A DNA stretch of 64,000 nt. It comes from Terrisporobacter petrolearius. GTDB lineage: Bacteria; Bacillota; Clostridia; Peptostreptococcales; Peptostreptococcaceae. Position numbers and translations under genes: made by a program. The DNA lies in the NCBI RefSeq assembly GCF_032598785.1, contig NZ_CP102984.1; one strand, given 5' to 3'. Shown here in pieces: positions 8,406 through 16,492 of this stretch. Position 1 is the stretch's first letter. Each line of letters starts with the position of its first letter. Under the pieces are notes generated by a model. The model made no database searches. It saw only the letters and a program-made list of their open reading frames with translations, and was not told the origin of the DNA.

Positions 8406-10460
8406 ATGGAAAAAAGAGAACTAGCTATAATAACACTGAAAAAAGATGCAGGAGAGGTTTATTCAAATCAAATAAAGTATTTTTTAGGCAACAATATAAA
8501 AATAAACCTTTATTCTTTTGAAGAAGATAATCTTAATTTATTACATGAAAAACTAATCGTTCTTTCTGTTAGATTAAAATATGATGAAATCTCAGCAATG
8601 TGTGCACATGATACACAAATAATCATACCTAATTTAACCTTCGAAAAATCCAGTGTAAAAAAAATCTCAAAACTAGATGAACACAAGAAGGTATTTGTAT
8701 ATAATTTATCTAAAAGTATGGCACTTGAAACTATAACGATTATACATAAGTTAGGAATTAATATACAAAACTTTATACCTAGCTACCCTGGAGCTGATAA
8801 TATTTTACCGGATTCTATAGTTTTATCACCAGGAGAAGAAATTTTAATAGATTGTCATAATTGTAAAATAATTGACCTTGGATATAGAATAATAGATCTA
8901 GGATGTATAGCTGATATAGCAATTCACTTAGATTTAAAGCACTTAATAAGAGAGGATTTATTGAATAAATTTATAGCTAAAGTTGTTCCTACTAGCTACA
9001 TTACAGAAAAACTTTTATTAAGCCAAACTAGACTAGAAAATAAATTTGATTTTTTATTGGCATCAATAGATGAAGGCCTTGTGTGTATAAGTGAAGATAA
9101 AATTGTTCAGTTTTACAGTCATGTGGCAAGAGAGATACTATATGTAAATGAAAATGGAATGACTGGAAAATATATTGGTGATTATATAAAATCTTTTGAT
9201 TTTAGACAGTTAAAGAAGGAATGTGCAAATATACAAAAGGTTGTTAGAGTTAAAAATATAGATATAAATTTAGATATTAGATATGCAGATATATGCGGAT
9301 TTAGAGGTTTTATAATAAAACTTGCTAAGTTTTATGCATCTGAAAAAAAGCAAGCAAAGCTTAGAGCCCAGCTTATGAATTCTGGAAATGTTAGCAAATA
9401 TAATTTTGAAGATATAGTTGGATGCAGTGAATCTATTATGGAAAGTAAAAAAATTGCCTATAAAATGGCTCAATCAAATTCTTCTATACTGATAATTGGT
9501 GAAAGTGGTACAGGAAAAGAACTTTTTGCTCAATCTATCCACAGTGCATCTTATAGAAGTGAAGGTCCATTTGTTGCGGTAAACTGTAGTACTTTTCAGG
9601 AGGGTCTTTTGCAAAGTGAACTTTTTGGTTATGATGAGGGAGCTTTCACAGGTGCAAAAAAGGGTGGAAAGATAGGACTTTTTGAAATGGCTAATAAAGG
9701 AACTATATTTTTAGATGAAATTGGAGAGATGGATTTAAATTCACAGGCTAGCCTGCTTAGAGTCATACAAGAAAGACAAATTAGAAGAGTTGGTTCAGAT
9801 AAGGTTGTTGATCTAGATATAAGAATTGTAGCAGCTACAAATAGAGATTTAAAGAAATTAGTTTGTGAAGGTAAATTTAGAAAAGATTTATTTTATAGAT
9901 TAAATGTTCTACCTTTAAAAGTAAGTCCATTGAGAGAACGGGTAGATGATTTATTTTTAATATTTGAATCATTTAAGAAAAATTTAGATGCTAATTTTAT
10001 ACTTTCAGATGAAGTTGTAGATATATTTAAAAGATATAATTGGGACGGAAATATAAGAGAATTAAGTAATTTAGCTGAGTATTTTTCATATACAGGTAAA
10101 GATATAATTGAAGTGTCTGATCTACCAGAATATATCATTGAATCTTTAGAACAAAAAGATCCTTGTGAAGAAATAGCAAAAGAAGAAAAAAGCTATGATA
10201 AATTTAAATTTAAGAGACTTATAAGTGATTATATTTTTGTACTTAACAAAATGAATCAGGCTTATAATCTTAAACAAAGAATAGGAAGAAAGAAAATATA
10301 CGAATATGCATTGGAAGAACAAGTGTTTTTAACCGAACAACAAATTAGAAGTATTCTCCTTGAACTTCAAGAATATGAACTTGTAAAAGTTTTATCAGGA
10401 CGTGGAGGATCTATAGTTACTGAAAAAGGAAGAACATTTTTAAAAGAACATGGAAATTGA
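8406..10460 (+). CDS. Sigma-54-dependent transcriptional activator with winged-helix C-terminus
   Basis: The start at 8406 is chosen because CAAGGAG lies 6 bases upstream; a start at 8382 would overlap that site. The 684-residue protein has an uncharacterised N-terminal sensor region (1-200), a PAS-like segment (about 210-310), and the AAA+ domain with Walker A GESGTGKE (about 364), the sigma-54-contacting GAFTGA loop (about 411) and Walker B IFLDEIGEMD (about 433). The C-terminus lacks the usual Fis-type helix-turn-helix. Instead, residues about 606-684 (LTEQQIRSILLELQEYELVKVLSGRGGSIVTEKG) look like a winged helix. Flanking genes carry -24/-12 promoters, so it most likely activates ridA and the lyase in response to an amino-acid or sulfur signal. 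Confidence 0.9.
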   Translation: MEKRELAIITLKKDAGEVYSNQIKYFLGNNIKINLYSFEEDNLNLLHEKLIVLSVRLKYDEISAMCAHDTQIIIPNLTFEKSSVKKISKLDEHKKVFVYNLSKSMALETITIIHKLGINIQNFIPSYPGADNILPDSIVLSPGEEILIDCHNCKIIDLGYRIIDLGCIADIAIHLDLKHLIREDLLNKFIAKVVPTSYITEKLLLSQTRLENKFDFLLASIDEGLVCISEDKIVQFYSHVAREILYVNENGMTGKYIGDYIKSFDFRQLKKECANIQKVVRVKNIDINLDIRYADICGFRGFIIKLAKFYASEKKQAKLRAQLMNSGNVSKYNFEDIVGCSESIMESKKIAYKMAQSNSSILIIGESGTGKELFAQSIHSASYRSEGPFVAVNCSTFQEGLLQSELFGYDEGAFTGAKKGGKIGLFEMANKGTIFLDEIGEMDLNSQASLLRVIQERQIRRVGSDKVVDLDIRIVAATNRDLKKLVCEGKFRKDLFYRLNVLPLKVSPLRERVDDLFLIFESFKKNLDANFILSDEVVDIFKRYNWDGNIRELSNLAEYFSYTGKDIIEVSDLPEYIIESLEQKDPCEEIAKEEKSYDKFKFKRLISDYIFVLNKMNQAYNLKQRIGRKKIYEYALEEQVFLTEQQIRSILLELQEYELVKVLSGRGGSIVTEKGRTFLKEHGN

Positions 10461-10469
10461 AATCTAGAC

Positions 10470-10521
10470 AAAAACAGGTTGAATTGGGTGAAATGTATAA
10501 CCGTTAAACCTGTTTTTTTAT
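10470..10521 (+). terminator. Terminator of the sigma-54 activator gene
   Basis: AAAACAGGTT pairs with AACCTGTTTT around a long loop of about 28 bases, followed by a run of T. Confidence 0.8.
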
Positions 10522-10657
10522 TTGCTGGTTACTTTTATAATAAAAACTAATAAGTTAAAAAAAATTGAACAAAAACAATTATATTTATTTAATTTAAAAT
10601 AAAAAATACTGTTTAAATTTCAATGCTTTTAATAAATATAAAAAATAATGATAAAAC

Positions 10658-10674
10658 TTGGCATGAATATTGCT
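10658..10674 (+). promoter_or_regulatory. Sigma-54 (-24/-12) promoter of the MalY-type lyase
   Basis: TTGGCATGAATATTGCT has the exact -24/-12 spacing and differs from the ridA promoter only between the elements. It lies inside what a longer open frame (from 10648) would call coding sequence, which shows that the lyase actually starts at 10717. Confidence 0.85.
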
Positions 10675-10716
10675 ATATATAATTATAAAATAAAAAATAT
10701 TGGAGGTATAGCAATT

Positions 10717-11886
10717 ATGAGTTATAAATTTGATGATGTAATTGATAGAAGTAATAATTTTTCAGCAAAGTGGTCAGAAATGGATAAAAAATATGGTACT
10801 AATGACCTTTTACCTATGTGGATAGCAGATATGGATTTCGAGACAGCACCATGCATAATAAATGAACTTAGAAATAGATTAGAAGAAGGCATTTATGGAT
10901 ACACAACTAGACCAGCATCGTATAATAAGTCTATTGTGAATTGGGCTAAGAGAAGATATGGTTGGCAAATTAAACCAGAGTGGCTAATATTTAGTCCAGG
11001 GGTAATTCCAACTATAAGTATATTAATACAAGAAATGACTAAAGAAAACGATAAAATAATGATACAAGAGCCTGTTTACAGCCCATTTAATAGTGTTGTA
11101 AACCAAAATAAAAGAGATCTTGTAATAAGTCCACTAGTAAAATTAGAAGATGGAAACTATATAATGGATTATGAAGATATAGAATCAAAAATTAAAGATG
11201 TAAAAATGTTTATACTTTGTAATCCACACAATCCAGTGGGTAGAGTCTGGACCAGAGAAGAGTTAATAAAATTAGGTGACATATGTATGAAGCACAATGT
11301 ATTAGTAATATCGGACGAAATACATAGTGATATAATATTAAAAAATCATAAACATACTCCTTTTGCTTCAATAAGTGAAGAGTTTGCACAAAATAGTATA
11401 ACTTGTATGGCCCCAACTAAAACATTTAATATAGCTGGGCTTCAAATGTCTCAAGTTATACTACCAAATGAAAATTACTACAAAATATTAGATGATGCTT
11501 TCATAAGATTAGATATAAGAAGAAACAATGCATTTAGTTTAGTAGCTACTCAAGCAGCTTATAACGAAGGTGAGGAGTGGTTAGAAGAATATCTTGAATA
11601 CCTAGAAGGTAATATAGATTTTGCTATAAATTATATAAAAGAAAATATACCATCTCTAAAAGTTAGAAAACCAGAAGGTACTTATTTACTATGGGTAGAC
11701 TTCAGTTATACTGGATTAAGCGATGATGAAGTTTGTAAATTATTAGTTGAAAAAGGGAAGGTAGCTTTAAATAGTGGAAATTCTTTCGGTATTGGAGGAA
11801 AAGGGTATCAAAGGATAAACCTTGCCTGCCCAAGATCTATGGTCGAAGAAGGATTAAATAGAATAAAAAAAGCTATAATTGGATAG
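10717..11886 (+). CDS. patB: MalY/PatB-type PLP-dependent C-S beta-lyase (aminotransferase class I/II fold)
   Basis: Start 10717 is chosen because TGGAGG is at 10701-10706 and a sigma-54 promoter occupies 10658-10674. The 389-residue protein opens with the MalY/PatB signature (FDDVIDR...SAKWSEM...LPMWIADMDFETAP), has CNPHNPVGRVW (about 168), the PLP-contact SDEIHSD (about 203) and the PLP-lysine motif TKTFNIAG (Lys about 235). This family cleaves cystathionine or cysteine to pyruvate, ammonia and a thiol or sulfide through 2-aminoacrylate. The linked RidA would detoxify that intermediate. The exact substrate is not determined. Confidence 0.9.
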   Translation: MSYKFDDVIDRSNNFSAKWSEMDKKYGTNDLLPMWIADMDFETAPCIINELRNRLEEGIYGYTTRPASYNKSIVNWAKRRYGWQIKPEWLIFSPGVIPTISILIQEMTKENDKIMIQEPVYSPFNSVVNQNKRDLVISPLVKLEDGNYIMDYEDIESKIKDVKMFILCNPHNPVGRVWTREELIKLGDICMKHNVLVISDEIHSDIILKNHKHTPFASISEEFAQNSITCMAPTKTFNIAGLQMSQVILPNENYYKILDDAFIRLDIRRNNAFSLVATQAAYNEGEEWLEEYLEYLEGNIDFAINYIKENIPSLKVRKPEGTYLLWVDFSYTGLSDDEVCKLLVEKGKVALNSGNSFGIGGKGYQRINLACPRSMVEEGLNRIKKAIIG

Positions 11887-11894
11887 TTACAGCA

Positions 11895-11922
11895 GACTAG
11901 CTTAATGATAATTAAGCTAGTC
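11895..11922 (+). terminator. Perfect 12-bp stem-loop after the lyase gene
   Basis: GACTAGCTTAAT, loop GATA, ATTAAGCTAGTC. There is no clear T-run after it, so it may be a weak terminator or an mRNA-stabilising hairpin rather than a strong stop. Confidence 0.6.
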
Positions 11923-11934
11923 ATAATAGGAAAA

Positions 11935-11973
11935 GTTATCTGCGTTTAAAATGATAACGTTATCTGGACGTTT
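11935..11973 (+). promoter_or_regulatory. Direct repeat with embedded palindrome in the nhaC leader
   Basis: GTTATCTGCGTTT and GTTATCTGGACGTTT are near-direct repeats, with GATAACGTTATC (11953-11964) a perfect 12-base palindrome between them. GTTATC...GATAAC can also form a hairpin. This could be an operator or a leader structure for the antiporter; no known riboswitch was recognised. Confidence 0.35.
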
Positions 11974-12006
11974 GAGTAAAAAAATCAAAAAGGATGGAAA
12001 TATGAA

Positions 12007-13437
12007 ATGAGTATGAATATTGAAAAAAGAAAACCTACATTTAAGTTTGCGGCTTTAGTTATGATCGCAATTATATCTCTAACTACAGTTGGTATGGTTG
12101 TATTTAATGCATCAATAACAATAATGTTTTTGTTATCATGGTTAATAGTAGTACCAGCAGCTATGAAATTAGGTTATACGAATAGTGAAATTGAAGAATT
12201 AGGATTTGACGTAGGAAAGGGAGCTTTCCAATCCAACTTAATTGTACTTTCTGTTGGAGTGTTAATTGCTGCCTGGATAGCAGCAGGTACAATTCCTACT
12301 ATAGTTTATGGTGGGCTTGCAATGATAACACCTAAATATTTTTTAGTTACAACATTTATAGTATGTTCTTTAACATCTGTAGCCACGGGAACTTCTTGGG
12401 GGACTTTAGGAACTTCTGGTATAGCTTTAATGAGTATAGGTACTAGTATGGGAGTTCCTGCTGGTTTAACTGCTGGAGCAATAATATCTGGTGCATTCTT
12501 TGGTGATAAGATTTCACCACTTTCAGATACTACAAACTTATCAGCCGCAGTTTGTAAAACAGATGTTATAACTCATATAAAACATATGACTTCGTCAACG
12601 GTGCCATCTTATATAATATGTACTGTTTTATATGCAGTTATGGGATTTAAATATGCTAATAACACTATAGATTATAATCAAATAAATCAAGTAATGGAAG
12701 TTATAAAAGCTAATTTTAATATAGGATTTATAGCAGTAATTCCAATAATATTCTTATTTATTTTATTATTATTGCAAAAGCCACCTATAGTTTCTATATT
12801 ATCTTCTGCAGTAGTAGGTTCAGTTATAGCATTTATTCAAGAAGGAGAAAGTGTTAACAAATTACTAGGTTATATGCTTAATGGTTACTCTATAGAGACA
12901 GGCCTTACTTATACAGACGGATTGCTAAATAGAGGTGGAATAATGAGCATGGCGGAGACTGTACTTTTAGTGTTTGTAGTATTTGTAATAGCTGGTATAC
13001 TACAAAAGACAGGGTTCTTAGAAGTGTTATTAGAGCCTATGTTAAATAAAATAGGAAAATCAAGAACTAAACTAATTGGAAGTACATTTATAGCTAGTTA
13101 TCTTGCAAATGCATTTAGTTCATCTATGATGTTTACTTCTGTATTTGTTGGGACTGTAATGTCACCCTTATACAAGGAATTTAAGTTAAAGCCAGAAAAT
13201 TTATCTAGAATAATACAAGATACTGCAACAATTGGTGCACCATTAATACCTTGGAATTCTAATGCCATATTTTGTAGTCAAACATTAGGTGTTAGTCCAT
13301 ATGAGTTTATACCATACTGTTTCATAAGTTGGATAACTCCAATAATAACATTTATATATGGTGTGACTGGATTTACAATGACTACTTATACAGATGAAGA
13401 ATTTGATATAATTGCTGAATCTGTAGACGCTATATAA
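12007..13437 (+). CDS. nhaC: NhaC-family Na+/H+ antiporter
   Basis: A 476-residue polytopic membrane protein with about 11-12 hydrophobic segments. Family features include ATGTSWGTLGTSGIALMSIG (about 119-138), FGDKISPLSDTTNLSAA (about 166-182) and the C-terminal TATIGAPLIPWNSNA segment. It would exchange Na+ (in some clostridial relatives an amino acid) for protons across the cell membrane. NhaC relatives near amino-acid catabolic genes may transport substrates, so an amino-acid exchange role next to the C-S lyase is possible but unproven. AAAGGATGG precedes the start. It is followed 16 bases later by a small membrane protein. Confidence 0.88.
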   Translation: MSMNIEKRKPTFKFAALVMIAIISLTTVGMVVFNASITIMFLLSWLIVVPAAMKLGYTNSEIEELGFDVGKGAFQSNLIVLSVGVLIAAWIAAGTIPTIVYGGLAMITPKYFLVTTFIVCSLTSVATGTSWGTLGTSGIALMSIGTSMGVPAGLTAGAIISGAFFGDKISPLSDTTNLSAAVCKTDVITHIKHMTSSTVPSYIICTVLYAVMGFKYANNTIDYNQINQVMEVIKANFNIGFIAVIPIIFLFILLLLQKPPIVSILSSAVVGSVIAFIQEGESVNKLLGYMLNGYSIETGLTYTDGLLNRGGIMSMAETVLLVFVVFVIAGILQKTGFLEVLLEPMLNKIGKSRTKLIGSTFIASYLANAFSSSMMFTSVFVGTVMSPLYKEFKLKPENLSRIIQDTATIGAPLIPWNSNAIFCSQTLGVSPYEFIPYCFISWITPIITFIYGVTGFTMTTYTDEEFDIIAESVDAI

Positions 13438-13453
13438 AGAGGAGTAAATATAT

Positions 13454-13726
13454 ATGGAGTTTCATTATTACTATATAATTCAAGATATTATAGGCATACT
13501 CATGGCGTTTATAGGTATACGGATGCTTGCATTAAGTATACGAATGATTTTATCTAAAAAAAATGCTAAAAATATAATAGTACTATCTGTTAGCTATGTT
13601 TTGATTGCTGCTTCAGGGATTAATTTATTATTATATAATTTTGAAATAAAAACTTGGATTAGAAGTATAGCTTTTGTGATTTTAAGCTTATTGATTACAA
13701 AAATAGTTAATATTAGAGAAAAGTAA
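13454..13726 (+). CDS. Small three-helix membrane protein downstream of nhaC
   Basis: A 90-residue protein with three hydrophobic segments (about residues 8-33, 40-61, 68-84) and short basic loops (LSKKNAKN, NIREK). No family was recognised. It begins 16 bases after nhaC with ribosome site GAGGAG, so it is co-transcribed and may assist or modulate the antiporter. A strong terminator follows. Confidence 0.6.
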   Translation: MEFHYYYIIQDIIGILMAFIGIRMLALSIRMILSKKNAKNIIVLSVSYVLIAASGINLLLYNFEIKTWIRSIAFVILSLLITKIVNIREK

Positions 13727-13748
13727 TACAAAGATACATTAATTTTAA

Positions 13749-13787
13749 AAGAATCACTCTGATAGCCATTAGAGTGATTCTTTATTT
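13749..13787 (+). terminator. Terminator of the nhaC operon
   Basis: AAGAATCACTCT and AGAGTGATTCTT form a 12-bp stem followed by TATTTTAT. Confidence 0.9.
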
Positions 13788-13807
13788 TATCCAACATTGA
13801 AATTAAT

Positions 13808-13839
13808 AAAAAGATATTGCCTAAAGACAATATCTTTTT
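13808..13839 (-). terminator. Terminator of the MerR gene (bidirectional)
   Basis: AAAAAGATATTG and CAATATCTTTTT form a 12-bp stem with A/T runs on both sides, six bases beyond the convergent MerR stop codon. Confidence 0.85.
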
Positions 13840-13844
13840 ATATT

Positions 13845-14675
13845 TTAGAAAGAAAGGTCGCTTAAAAGTTTAACTGGAATCTGAACTTGTGTAACGTACT
13901 CATCTTCTAGGGAAGTTTCGTAAACATCTATTTTGTAAATCTCTATAGGATCACCTAAAATAGTATATTTATTAATCTCGATAAATTTGTAAAGTATTTC
14001 AAAAACTTGTTCATACTGATTATAGTCACCTTTGTAAGTATACGTAACATAGTACCCTTCATCTAAGACAAAGTTATAATCAGAAGCATCCTCATCTAAT
14101 AAACAAAATGTATGCTTGTAATAATTATAAATTCCGTTGGAAATACTTTTAGAATCAAAAACAGCTCCAAAGTTGCTATTACCTAATACATAAAACTTAT
14201 CTTCAAATTTATCGCTTAATTTTTGGATTAAATAATCATTATTTTCTGCAAAAGACTCGTTGGAATCTACTGTAAGTGCTTTTCTTTTGGTCATATATAA
14301 AAGTTCAATTCTATTAAAAGTAGTATGCTCTATACATTTGTCTATAGAGGACAATCTTTTGCTTAAAGAGTCTTTGTGAGAATTTAAAACTTCTACCTTT
14401 TTTTCTATTAAATCAATTTCTTCAGAAAGCATTTTTCTAGTAGTTTCAATATTTCTATTTTCAATATATTCTTTGATTCTTTGCATAGAAAAATCTAGAG
14501 TTCTAAGCTCACGAATAAGATTTAAGTTGCATATATCTTTAATTGTGTACATTCTATAGGAATTGGTGTCTCTAGTAGGATTTAAAAGACCTAGTTTCTC
14601 ATAGTATTTTATTGAATCTCTACCTAATTTATATATCTTTGAAAGTTCACCAGTTTTATAATATTTTCTTTTCAA
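13845..14675 (-). CDS. MerR-family regulator with C-terminal effector domain
   Basis: A 276-residue protein. The N-terminal winged helix-turn-helix (KTGELSKIYKLGRDSIKYYEKLGLL) is followed by the dimerisation coiled coil (about 80-125) and a C-terminal domain of about 150 residues likely to bind a ligand, as in BmrR/GyrI-type regulators. It is divergent from a MATE pump gene whose promoter has the 19-bp spacer typical of MerR activation, so it probably induces the pump when it binds a toxic or amphiphilic compound. Its ribosome site GAGGTG is 7 bases from the start. Confidence 0.85.
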   Translation of the reverse strand: MKRKYYKTGELSKIYKLGRDSIKYYEKLGLLNPTRDTNSYRMYTIKDICNLNLIRELRTLDFSMQRIKEYIENRNIETTRKMLSEEIDLIEKKVEVLNSHKDSLSKRLSSIDKCIEHTTFNRIELLYMTKRKALTVDSNESFAENNDYLIQKLSDKFEDKFYVLGNSNFGAVFDSKSISNGIYNYYKHTFCLLDEDASDYNFVLDEGYYVTYTYKGDYNQYEQVFEILYKFIEINKYTILGDPIEIYKIDVYETSLEDEYVTQVQIPVKLLSDLSF

Positions 14676-14707
14676 AAAATCACCTCAAAAAAATTAAAAA
14701 ATATTTA

Positions 14708-14738
14708 TTGACATGTGTATTATACCACAGTTTATAGT
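14708..14738 (+). promoter_or_regulatory. MerR-type promoter of the MATE pump gene
   Basis: TTGACA (14708-14713), a 19-base spacer with a TGTG...CACA dyad, then TATAGT (14733-14738). A 19-bp spacer is too long for unaided polymerase and is the hallmark of promoters remodelled by MerR-family activators. Confidence 0.65.
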
Positions 14739-14763
14739 TTTATAGTGGAAGGAGATGAATAAT

Positions 14764-16101
14764 ATGGAAAATACAATAAGTTTAAAATCGCAATTTAAAA
14801 AGTATGTAGTACCTTCAGTAGCAGCAATGTGGGTATTTTCATTATATTCAATGGTAGACGGGATATTTGTAAGTAAAGGAGTAGGCAGTGATGCTCTGGC
14901 AGCAGTAAATATATCTACACCATACATTAATATGTTATTTGCAATATCTATTTTATTCGCAACGGGGGCAAGTACTGTAGTTGCTATTAAGTTAGGAAGT
15001 TCAGAGAATAAAAAAGCAAATGAGTATTTTACATTAAATTTAGTTGTAATGGTAATATTAGCAGTAATTATAATGTTAATCAGTTTATTAAATTTAGATA
15101 AAATAGCAGTATTCTTAGGTGCAACTAGCTCAACAGTGGTTTATGTTAAAGAATATGTGGGAACTATAATGCTGTTTGTTTTATTTTATTTAGCTTCCTA
15201 CTACTTAGAGGTCTTAATAAAAAGTGATGGTTATCCTCATCTTGCAACAATAGGTGTAATAATATCTGCAATAACTAATATAGTATTGGATTATATATTT
15301 GTAATAAAACTTGGTTATGGAGTTAAAGGAGCTGCATATGCAACGGGAATAGCAAGAGTATTTTCATTCTCATTTTTCTTTATACATTTTTTAAGAAAAA
15401 GAGGTAAGCTTAAATTTACGAAATTCCATTTTGATTTTGGTGTTGTCAAAAAAGTACTATTTATAGGTATTCCAGATTCTGCAACAGAATTAAGTGTGGC
15501 AGTTGTAATTTTAATTTTTAATCAAAGTATATTAAGAGTAATTGGTGAAAATGCATTAGTAAGTTATAGTGTTGTTTGTTATATAAACACATTGGTTCTA
15601 ACAACTATGATGGGAATATCACAAGGAATACAACCAATTTGTAGTTATTATTATGGCAAAAAAGATAAAGATTCTGTTTTATCAATTTTAAAAATGGGAA
15701 TGAAAACAATAAAAATTTCATCAATTGTGTCATTTTTAATAGTATTTGTATTTGCAAATCAATTGGTATCATTATTTCTTAACAATGTAGACGAAGGATT
15801 ATTTAATTATACAGTAAATGTTTTAAGGATATTTTCACCAGCATTTTTAATAATGGGATATAATGTAATAACTTCAGGATTCTGTGTGGCTGTAGATATG
15901 CCGGTTCAAGCAGGAATAGTATCATTAGGTAGGGGAGTTGTTGTAATAACAATAACTTTAATAGTGATGATTCTTATATTTGGTGGATTTGGTATATGGA
16001 TAGCAACGCTTGTATCTGAGCTTATTGTACTTGCGATTTCTAAAAATGTACTTAAGAAGAGCAAAGAAAGTATAGAATATGAATATAGTGAAGCGGTATG
16101 A
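14764..16101 (+). CDS. MATE-family multidrug efflux transporter
   Basis: About 445 residues with 12 hydrophobic segments in two similar halves. FLASYYLEVLIKSDGYPHLA and GIPDSATELSVAVVILIFN fit the MATE family, which exports cationic drugs using Na+ or H+. The ATG at 14764 is preferred over 14755 because GGAAGGAG (14748-14754) would be too close to the latter. It is divergent from the MerR gene and likely under its control. A terminator follows the stop. Confidence 0.88.
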   Translation: MENTISLKSQFKKYVVPSVAAMWVFSLYSMVDGIFVSKGVGSDALAAVNISTPYINMLFAISILFATGASTVVAIKLGSSENKKANEYFTLNLVVMVILAVIIMLISLLNLDKIAVFLGATSSTVVYVKEYVGTIMLFVLFYLASYYLEVLIKSDGYPHLATIGVIISAITNIVLDYIFVIKLGYGVKGAAYATGIARVFSFSFFFIHFLRKRGKLKFTKFHFDFGVVKKVLFIGIPDSATELSVAVVILIFNQSILRVIGENALVSYSVVCYINTLVLTTMMGISQGIQPICSYYYGKKDKDSVLSILKMGMKTIKISSIVSFLIVFVFANQLVSLFLNNVDEGLFNYTVNVLRIFSPAFLIMGYNVITSGFCVAVDMPVQAGIVSLGRGVVVITITLIVMILIFGGFGIWIATLVSELIVLAISKNVLKKSKESIEYEYSEAV

Positions 16102-16116
16102 AGTGAATAAGTTATC

Positions 16117-16149
16117 AAAAAGGTATATTGAAAGAAATATGCCTTTTTT
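16117..16149 (+). terminator. Terminator of the MATE gene
   Basis: AAAAAGGTATA pairs with TATGCCTTTTT, followed by further T residues. A dispersed repeat begins right after it. Confidence 0.85.
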
Positions 16150-16153
16150 TATG

Positions 16154-16307
16154 TTAGGATATTATAGTTGAATTTACGCTGTTGATAAACTCTGGAATTA
16201 AGTTATATAACTCATTTAGAAAATATGAGAAATGTATTTTTGATTAAGGTCGTTGCCTGAAATTTCATAGCGCCCACGCAGTGGCTTAAGCGAAGTGAAT
16301 TTTTTAT
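16154..16307 (+). repeat. Dispersed structured repeat, copy A
   Basis: About 154 bases that closely match 34347-34506. Shared segments include TTAGGAWATTATAGTT, AAACTCTGGAATTA, TCATTTAGAAAAT, GTTGCCTGAA and GCGAAG...TTTTTTAT. Copy A has a GCC...GGC hairpin where copy B has a fuller nested stem. It lies directly after a terminator and has no coding potential. Not a known element to me. Confidence 0.7.
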
Positions 16308-16492
16308 TGGAAGTCAAACATGTTTTAAACTAATATATTACATTCAAAACGTATTTATTATAAAAATACGTACAATAAACGCTTATTTGATCTAAAAATA
16401 TGTGTTATAATAATTGATGTATAAAAATATTAAACGCTATTAGTAAAATTTAATTAAATATCGAAAATAGACATAATTTAGGAGAGCAGAGT
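16308..16492. other. AT-rich leader of the MoeA-like gene
   Basis: About 185 bases without a recognisable gene or structured element; it probably contains the promoter of the downstream gene. Confidence 0.4.
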
